Positions 63,201 to 64,000 of a DNA stretch of 64,000 bases are shown here, in pieces. The position numbers and the translations under genes were made by a program. Origin of the DNA: Liolophura sinensis (taxonomy: Eukaryota; Mollusca; Polyplacophora; Chitonida; Chitonidae); contig NC_088300.1 of the NCBI RefSeq assembly GCF_032854445.1, positions 27,883,608 to 27,947,607 of the forward strand, read 5' to 3'. Under the pieces are notes generated by a model. It saw only the letters and a list, made by a program, of their open reading frames with translations, ran no database searches and was not told the DNA's origin. Each line of letters begins with the position of its first letter. Within the stretch, counting starts at the first letter, position 1.

Positions 63201-63739
63201 TAAATCAGATACTGGCAATAAATAAACCAGATACTAGTGATAAGTAAATCAGACACTGGTAATAAGTAAACCAAATACTGGTGGCAAGTAAATCAGATAC
63301 TGGTGACAAATAAACCAGATACTGGTAAATAAGTAAAACAACAACTGCATCTGGCAATGATGAACACCTGCAGTATTAAAAGAAGCAGATAAAAGCTCTA
63401 CTGTACCATGTGACATGTCAGAAATGTTATACAATTATGTTTTTACTACATTTACTACACATCTAAACAAGGTCTCACAAAAAGTCATTTAGCAACAAAA
63501 GAGTTTCATTACAAAACTTCCCCATTATATAGTCACCTGTAGATGCTAATACCTATATTTCATTGAATTCAAAACAGTCCTATAATTCTTTGTAATGTCC
63601 TATTTTCATGCTGACTCACCTTTAGTTTTTGCTGTATTCTGGTTGGAGTTACATTGCTGTTAAGTTTTTTCATCAGCCCAATAACCTCAAACTCGTCCAG
63701 CACCCCACAGTTATCAATGTCTGCTGATTCAAACATCTC
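21142..63739 (-). CDS. PLCL: Phospholipase C-like protein (PLCL/PRIP family), 5'-partial, 22 exons in window
   Basis: Joining 22 exons (each listed below) with GT–AG introns gives an open frame of 830 codons and a TGA at 21144–21142; all phases agree. Domain order is EF-hands (residues 1–135 of this fragment), X box (150–296), acidic/basic X–Y linker (297–365), Y box (366–480), C2 (480–605) and a C-terminal extension of about 225 residues. The extension (motifs [43 protein letters not shown]) is characteristic of PLCL1/PLCL2, known as PRIP in mammals, and is absent from PLC-delta. Vertebrate members bind Ins(1,4,5)P3, phosphatases and GABA-A receptor trafficking partners but do not hydrolyse PIP2. 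Here the positions equivalent to PLC-delta1 His311, Asn312, Glu341, Asp343, His356, Glu390, Ser522, Arg549 and Tyr551 are all conserved, so the protein may be an active PIP2 phospholipase. The start codon and PH domain lie beyond base 64000. The gene spans at least 42.6 kb. Confidence 0.93.
21456..21594 (-). mobile_element. SINE family 1, 5'-truncated, minus orientation
   Basis: Reverse-strand body with AAATA-type tail at its left end. It is flanked by CTGTCTCCTTGA (21444–21455) and CTGCCTCCTTGA (21595–21606), a 12-bp duplication with one mismatch. Lies in the intron between exons U and V. Confidence 0.8.
21640..21777 (+). repeat. 26-bp minisatellite beside exon U donor
   Basis: 'gtgcacatccag' recurs at 21682, 21708, 21734 and 21760, exactly 26 bases apart, with diverged units to the left. 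It ends about 25 bases from the exon U splice donor. Confidence 0.8.
21805..21900 (-). CDS. PLCL: PLCL exon U
   Basis: 96 bases, phase 0, acceptor GTTATAG, donor CAG|GTGAGT. Encodes [20 protein letters not shown] and [12 protein letters not shown], one of the most conserved stretches of the PLCL C terminus. Confidence 0.93.
22396..22488 (-). CDS. PLCL: PLCL exon T
   Basis: 93 bases, phase 0, acceptor TTGACAG, donor AAG|GTAAGT. Encodes [14 protein letters not shown] and [10 protein letters not shown], matching the 'CQKAG.EFHE.L...EGLKGRKL' region of PLCL. Confidence 0.9.
22635..22815 (+). mobile_element. SINE family 1, diverged partial copy
   Basis: Shares 'gttctagtcct..taatgctggcttcctc', 'cctcccaccataat' and 'gtaaaacaccaatcaaataaa'. 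About the first third of the element is missing. Confidence 0.7.
23092..23126. repeat. Inverted repeat cagcactgta / tacagtgctg
   Basis: 10-bp perfect arms separated by 15 bases; the interior also contains two copies of 'tgtacatatac'. Intronic. Confidence 0.6.
23208..23261 (-). CDS. PLCL: PLCL exon S
   Basis: 54 bases, phase 0, acceptor TTGAATAG, donor AAG|GTGAGT. Encodes [18 protein letters not shown], helical, matching the 'LIE.AD...EK' part of the family. Too short for ORF-length detection. Confidence 0.88.
23696..23764 (-). CDS. PLCL: PLCL exon R
   Basis: 69 bases, phase 0, acceptor ATTTCAG, donor GAG|GTATGT. Encodes [17 protein letters not shown], matching the 'FPYLE..G..P' segment of PLCL. 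Confidence 0.9.
24234..24419 (-). CDS. PLCL: PLCL exon Q: PLCL-specific extension
   Basis: 186 bases, phase 0 at both ends, acceptor AATGCAG, donor GAG|GTAAGC. Encodes [34 protein letters not shown] and LGEPTSLVM, the region that marks the PLCL family. Confidence 0.92.
24420..26789 (-). other. PLCL: Intron between PLCL exons P and Q
   Basis: 2.4 kb of AT-rich sequence with no recognisable gene, SINE or tandem repeat. Confidence 0.7.
26790..26891 (-). CDS. PLCL: PLCL exon P: basic start of C-terminal extension
   Basis: 102 bases, phase 0 at both ends, acceptor GTTCTTAG, donor AAG|GTGAGA. Encodes basic [20 protein letters not shown] and [10 protein letters not shown], aligning with the basic post-C2 segment of PLCL proteins. 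Confidence 0.9.
27421..27515 (-). mobile_element. SINE family 1, 3' fragment, minus orientation
   Basis: 'tcacaccatactcatgaata', 'tttcacttatacgactgcgg' and 'aggtgggaggaaac' match the reverse complement of the SINE 3' half. Confidence 0.65.
27724..27821 (-). CDS. PLCL: PLCL exon O: end of C2
   Basis: 98 bases, phase 1 to 0, acceptor CTTTCAG, donor GGG|GTAAGT. Encodes [12 protein letters not shown] and [15 protein letters not shown]. This is where PLC-delta proteins end; here the frame continues. Confidence 0.92.
28109..28255 (-). CDS. PLCL: PLCL exon N: C2 domain, second half
   Basis: 147 bases, phase 1 to 1. Encodes [36 protein letters not shown] and PFECMQT. The DDD/GDEFIGQ motif is the usual C2 signature of PLCs. 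Confidence 0.93.
28413..28682 (+). mobile_element. SINE family 1, full-length copy with tRNA-like head and 13-bp target-site duplication
   Basis: Starts ggggcctccgtggctcag. It has an A-box-like 'tggctcagtcggttagcg' and a B-box-like 'gagttcaagaccag', so it is derived from a tRNA gene and Pol III-transcribed in principle. Flanked by ACTAATAATCACA at 28400–28412 and 28683–28695. The tail is 'aaaaaagaaagac' rather than AAATA. Sits between PLCL exons M and N. Confidence 0.88.
29044..29182 (-). CDS. PLCL: PLCL exon M: C2 domain, first half
   Basis: 139 bases, phase 0 to 1. Encodes [31 protein letters not shown] and KTKTVPHN. The D-x-x-DPY loop carries Ca2+-binding-type acidic residues. Confidence 0.92.
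29183..29946 (-). other. PLCL: Intron between PLCL exons L and M
   Basis: No gene or clear repeat seen. Confidence 0.7.
29947..30125 (-). CDS. PLCL: PLCL exon L: end of Y box
   Basis: 179 bases, phase 1 to 0, acceptor GTTACAG, donor AAG|GTGACT. Encodes [28 protein letters not shown] and [15 protein letters not shown] and [10 protein letters not shown] are PLC-wide; the following ...[11 protein letters not shown] is PLCL-like. Confidence 0.93.
30126..31199 (-). other. PLCL: Intron between PLCL exons K and L
   Basis: No gene or clear repeat seen. Confidence 0.7.
31200..31379 (-). CDS. PLCL: PLCL exon K: Y box
   Basis: 180 bases, phase 1 to 1. Encodes [29 protein letters not shown] and [16 protein letters not shown]. 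Ser (31281–31279), Arg (31257–31255) and the Tyr of SSNY match PIP2-contacting residues Ser522, Arg549 and Tyr551 of PLC-delta1. Confidence 0.93.
31560..31935 (+). repeat. Degenerate tandem repeat rich in CAATGATCATTATCATCAAG
   Basis: Diverged units containing 'agcaatgatcattatcatca', 'agccctttata(c)ctcagcaat' and 'aaggtcacacttacat' recur several times with irregular spacing. Intronic (exons J–K). Confidence 0.5.
33019..33346 (+). repeat. 24-bp minisatellite, about 13–14 copies
   Basis: Unit near 'cctcagtccatctatacaca'+'caat'. The unit is a multiple of 3, so both strands show long open frames (8-residue peptide repeats). These are not genes: no splice signals or initiation context fit, and the array sits inside a PLCL intron. 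Confidence 0.9.
33355..33408 (+). repeat. Degenerate SINE family 1 tail
   Basis: 'atattcttaggtgtggcatt' and 'aaacactattaatcaaataa' resemble the SINE 3' end ('atattcttgagtacggcgta', 'aaacaccaatcaaataaa'). Confidence 0.4.
34072..34119 (+). repeat. (TATG)n/(AATG)n microsatellite
   Basis: Alternating tatg units with periodic aatg interruptions. Confidence 0.85.
34735..35005 (+). repeat. Dispersed AGGTAC/AGGTGTA repeat, third block
   Basis: Repeated 'aactttcaaagtttctaagg' + 'tgtacctgaagtacat' units. Same leader and motif as 3570–3660, so this is a dispersed family rather than a local one. Confidence 0.5.
35587..35689 (-). CDS. PLCL: PLCL exon J: linker to start of Y box
   Basis: 103 bases, phase 0 to 1, acceptor CATTTCAG, donor CAGC|GTAAGT. 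Encodes basic GRKHKLV, then [10 protein letters not shown] and [10 protein letters not shown], matching the PLC 'L S D L V' opening of the Y domain. Confidence 0.9.
35921..36290 (-). mobile_element. SINE family 1, minus-orientation host copy interrupted by another SINE
   Basis: The reverse-strand body runs 'gattggtgttttacaatgtc' to 'ctcatatgacgatgcccagc', broken at 35985 by the insertion below and resuming at 36233 with 'agcatattgatggtaagg'. Confidence 0.75.
35986..36218 (+). mobile_element. SINE family 1, nested insertion with 14-bp target-site duplication
   Basis: A + strand copy lacking the tRNA head (starts gtaatgacccaggag) and ending in (AAAT)n. Flanked by ATATGACGATGCCC at 35972–35985 and 36219–36232; the duplicated target lies inside an older SINE copy. 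Confidence 0.88.
36572..36667 (-). CDS. PLCL: PLCL exon I: X–Y linker
   Basis: 96 bases, phase 0 at both ends, acceptor CCCGCAG, donor CGG|GTGGGT. Begins GKKLP. The acidic run [13 protein letters not shown] is followed by KKNNKR; such acidic linkers are autoinhibitory in PLCs. Confidence 0.9.
36668..37782 (-). other. PLCL: Intron H–I of PLCL, right part
   Basis: No gene or clear repeat before the SINE family 2 copy at 37783. Confidence 0.65.
37783..38137 (+). mobile_element. SINE family 2, full-length, tRNA-like head, (ACTC)n tail, 17-bp target-site duplication
   Basis: Head 'ggcccggatagcacagttgg' then 'tagagcg' (A box) and 'ggatcaatcc' (B box) are tRNA-like. The centre contains 'gaggaagttgtaacttcctc'. 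The 3' part is 'gtcatatgactgaaaaattg', 'gacgttaaaccccaagc' and (ACTC)n. CTCAAATGTAACTGAAC flanks it at 37766–37782 and 38138–38154; the first few bases of the right copy overlap the ACTC tail. Confidence 0.88.
38515..38842 (-). mobile_element. SINE family 2, inverted copy
   Basis: Reverse complement of the element at 37783 along nearly its whole length, from (GTGA)n tail to the tRNA-like 'ctatcagagccgg' end. It lacks the segment containing 'gggtcaaccagtcg' just before 'ctgaatgcc'. Imperfect flanks 'aaaaatttgg'/'acaagtttgg' may be the target duplication. Confidence 0.85.
39005..39215 (-). mobile_element. SINE family 1 fragment plus shared flanking sequence
   Basis: The SINE part is 'ggagttttatgctgtaatca' onward. 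Upstream 'aaccactgaaggcaaggatt' and 'cattgaattccaaa' also occur beside the SINE host at 35880–35920, so the homology extends beyond the SINE. Confidence 0.65.
39216..42231 (-). other. PLCL: Intron H–I of PLCL, left part
   Basis: About 3 kb with no recognisable gene or strong repeat. Short open frames here show no domains. Confidence 0.6.
42232..42400 (-). CDS. PLCL: PLCL exon H: X box, SLENHC and end of X domain
   Basis: 169 bases, phase 2 to 0, acceptor TTGACAG, donor AAG|GTAAAC. Encodes [12 protein letters not shown] and later [14 protein letters not shown]. Glu at 42378–42376 corresponds to Glu390 (Gly in mammalian PLCL as I recall it). The Lys residues of KGKLLVKGKK match phosphate-contacting positions. 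Confidence 0.93.
42455..43210 (+). repeat. Degenerate tandem repeat, about 160-bp period, 4–5 copies
   Basis: 'ga(g)gaaaatgct(a/c/g)ttttt'-type segments recur near 42504, 42660, 42827, 42985 and 43154, each with 'agtttgaagccatatcatga' before and 'ctggttacctatcca' after. Strongly diverged. Confidence 0.55.
43211..48156 (-). other. PLCL: Intron G–H of PLCL
   Basis: About 5 kb with no recognisable gene. Contains an 18-bp palindrome (44612–44629). A segment around 47180–47470 is less AT-rich and could be a conserved noncoding element. Confidence 0.55.
44612..44629. repeat. 18-bp perfect palindrome TATACCACTAGTGGTATA
   Basis: Read directly from the sequence; intronic, function unknown. Confidence 0.8.
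48157..48277 (-). CDS. PLCL: PLCL exon G: X box with second catalytic His
   Basis: 121 bases, phase 1 to 2, donor GA|GTAAGT. Encodes [20 protein letters not shown]. Asp at 48275–48273 equals Asp343. His at 48236–48234 equals His356, the position lost in vertebrate PLCL proteins. Confidence 0.93.
48483..48747 (+). mobile_element. SINE family 1, full-length copy with 14-bp target-site duplication and GAAG-type tail
   Basis: Starts ggcctctgtcgctcagttgg (A-box-like) and has 'gagttcaagtcc' (B-box-like). TGGAAATTTCTCAA occurs at 48469–48482 and 48748–48761. The tail is (GAAG/GGAA)n, unlike the AAATA tails of other copies. About 200 bases upstream of exon G in transcript sense. Confidence 0.88.
49175..49211 (+). 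repeat. C-rich tract; G-quadruplex potential on the - strand
   Basis: A run of 13 C followed by runs of 6, 6 and 3 C (cctcccccctcccccctccc). The - strand, which is the PLCL transcript strand, therefore carries at least four G runs with short loops. Intron F–G. Confidence 0.8.
50339..50394 (+). repeat. 28-bp direct duplication
   Basis: aaaatgacataaatttctgc + atatgact occurs twice in tandem without mismatch. Confidence 0.85.
50591..50676 (-). CDS. PLCL: PLCL exon F: X box, GCRCVE
   Basis: 86 bases, phase 2 to 1, acceptor TTTTCAG, donor AAT|GTAAGT. Encodes [20 protein letters not shown] and GCRCVE. The final Glu (50594–50592) is the Glu341 Ca2+-ligand equivalent. An 8.5-kb satellite-filled intron precedes it. 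Confidence 0.93.
51600..51955. repeat. Probable dispersed repeat with internal duplication
   Basis: 'ggttaccatgacaactg' occurs at about 51645 and 51773, followed by similar text each time. The right end 'aatggacagactgacaaaat' ... 'gcgggggcataaaaa' resembles a hairpin-ended repeat type common in mollusc genomes (from memory). Confidence 0.35.
52600..53000. other. Less AT-rich intronic segment, possible conserved noncoding element
   Basis: No open frame or repeat, but composition is richer in GC than its surroundings ('gcatgcggcgggtaattaac', 'ggtttggcctgcggctaaga'). Lies between exon F and the satellite arrays. Confidence 0.2.
53191..53884 (+). repeat. 72-bp tandem array, about 10 copies
   Basis: 'gatgcaacagttgaatgctc' recurs at 53191, 53263, 53335, 53407, 53479, 53551, 53623, 53695, 53767 and 53839, always 72 bases apart. 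Central copies are nearly identical. A decayed unit precedes it at 53083. Confidence 0.95.
53885..56832 (+). repeat. 88-bp satellite array with 1039-bp higher-order duplication
   Basis: Unit 'tttgtctatggtgcacctgt' ... 'ggggtacactgaaagttctc' ... 'cctaacagtgaggcactagc', about 88 bases, over 30 copies. Segments 54711–55749 and 55750–56788 are near-identical at a 1039-bp offset (for example 'tccaacggca' at 54711/55750 and 'ggtttatcgg' at 55361/56400). No open frame crosses it. It fills the intron between PLCL exons E and F. Confidence 0.95.
56850..59166 (-). other. PLCL: Intron E–F of PLCL, right part
   Basis: No gene recognised. The open frame at 57377–57709 (- strand, 110 codons) has no recognisable domain and no flanking splice context. 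Confidence 0.55.
59167..59284 (-). CDS. PLCL: PLCL exon E: start of X box with first catalytic His
   Basis: 118 bases, phase 1 to 2. Encodes [14 protein letters not shown] and then [13 protein letters not shown]. The His at 59174–59172 corresponds to PLC-delta1 His311, and the next Asn (59171–59169) to the Ca2+ ligand Asn312. Confidence 0.93.
59681..59774 (-). CDS. PLCL: PLCL exon D: EF-hand region
   Basis: 94 bases, phase 0 to 1, acceptor TTTTGAAG preceded by a long T run, donor GATG|GTGAGT. Encodes ...[11 protein letters not shown]...GHLGID. A SINE inserted 53 bases upstream of this acceptor in transcript sense (59827–60073). Confidence 0.9.
59827..60073 (-). mobile_element. SINE family 1, minus orientation, near full length
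   Basis: The tail (AAATA-like) is at the left; the right end carries 'gcgtaatgacccaggagcct' in reverse complement. Flanks CATTCTGTAATAT (59814–59826) and CATTTTGTAATAT (60074–60086) form a 13-bp duplication with one mismatch. Same orientation as PLCL. Confidence 0.82.
60087..61005 (-). other. PLCL: Intron C–D of PLCL, remainder
   Basis: AT-rich, no gene or repeat seen. Confidence 0.65.
61006..61072 (-). CDS. PLCL: PLCL exon C: EF-hand region, [10 protein letters not shown] motif
   Basis: 67 bases, phase 2 to 0, acceptor TGTTTCAG, donor GGC|GTAAGT. The sequence [12 protein letters not shown] is the usual PLC EF-hand 3 motif. Confidence 0.92.
61073..62142 (-). other. PLCL: Intron B–C of PLCL
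   Basis: No gene. Contains a short (AAAT)n tract near 61934–61961. Confidence 0.65.
62143..62255 (-). CDS. PLCL: PLCL exon B: EF-hand region, TRPEIYFLL motif
   Basis: 113 bases, phase 0 to 2, acceptor TTCATAG, donor CAG|GTGAGA. Contains [20 protein letters not shown], the signature at the end of PLC EF-hand 2. Confidence 0.92.
62497..63336 (+). repeat. 22-bp minisatellite, about 38 copies, with 220-bp higher-order period
   Basis: Unit 'taaaccagatactggtgata'+'ag' (22 bases). The diagnostic 'gataggta' variant recurs at 62733, 62953 and 63173, exactly 220 bases (10 units) apart. No unit contains a stop in the - frame, so spurious open frames of up to 121 codons appear. Lies in the intron between PLCL exons A and B. 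Confidence 0.95.
63620..63739 (-). CDS. PLCL: PLCL exon A: EF-hand
   Basis: 40 codons, phase 0 at both ends. The EF-hand loop [12 protein letters not shown] has acidic residues at positions 1, 3, 9 and 12 but Cys at 5. The donor AAG|GTGAGT is firm. The acceptor is taken as CTTCAG|GAG after a T/C-rich tract. The frame also stays open upstream and reads W-L-Q, which matches the family's W-L-x-x-x-F, so the 5' boundary is less certain. Confidence 0.8.
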
Positions 63740-63814
63740 CTGAAGCCAAGTAAGGGAGTTAAGGCAACACTTTTCATGTGTCATCATGTGAAACATATAC
63801 CTATGTATGTATGT

Positions 63815-64000
63815 TTATTATCTCCATCAAAGAAGGTCATATATATTATTTTTGGCATTTATTTGTCTGTCTGTCAGCACCTATTATGGAAATATAGATT
63901 GGATGAAATTTTGTGCTCATTTTGGCCTTGGCTAATGGGAAGTCATTTACATTAATAAATTTTGATAATGGACCACAAGTTTTTTTAAATGATTCTCCAC
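63815..64000 (+). repeat. Probable dispersed repeat ('tttgtctgtctgtcagca')
   Basis: 'catttatttgtctgtctgtc', 'gatgaaattttgtgctcatt' and 'ggccttggctaa' resemble a repeat seen widely in marine invertebrate genomes (from memory). Runs off the window. Confidence 0.35.

Overview
The window is animal nuclear DNA: AT-rich, with long GT–AG introns, tRNA-derived SINEs and satellite arrays. The SINE types and overall texture suggest a marine lophotrochozoan such as a mollusc or brachiopod. That placement is an impression, not something proved here. Two protein-coding genes can be supported, in convergent (tail-to-tail) orientation.

Region 1 (1–10403) holds no recognisable coding exon. It contains AGGTAC-rich degenerate repeats (2745–3010 and 3590–3800), a 61-bp tandem repeat, a SINE remnant and, just before the coding exon, a tandem array (9971–10315) carrying two exact TCAAGGTCA motifs. 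Region 2 (10404–about 17550, + strand) is a gene whose coding part is one 4.46-kb exon plus a 58-base terminal exon. It encodes a 1504-residue, mostly disordered, proline/serine-rich protein with an N-myristoylation-type start and a basic coiled coil. I do not recognise its family. Region 3 (17551–21141) lies between the two stop codons and probably contains both 3' UTRs.

Region 4 (21142–64000, - strand) is one gene of at least 42.6 kb. I reconstructed 22 phase-consistent exons (830 codons plus stop) encoding EF-hands, PLC X box, acidic X–Y linker, Y box, C2 and a C-terminal extension. The order and the extension identify a phospholipase C-like protein (PLCL/PRIP family). The start codon and PH domain lie beyond the right edge. 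Vertebrate PLCL proteins are catalytically dead, but every catalytic and Ca2+-ligand position checked here is intact, which is the most notable biological observation in the window.

The introns of this gene carry most of the repeats. These are a 72-bp array next to a related 88-bp satellite with a 1039-bp higher-order duplication, a 22-bp minisatellite with a 220-bp higher-order period, and a 24-bp minisatellite open in several frames. There is also one tRNA-derived SINE family with clear target-site duplications (one copy nested in another), a second SINE family forming an inverted pair, and a C-rich tract predicted to form a G-quadruplex on the transcribed RNA. No functional tRNA, rRNA, CRISPR array or intact transposase/reverse-transcriptase gene was seen.
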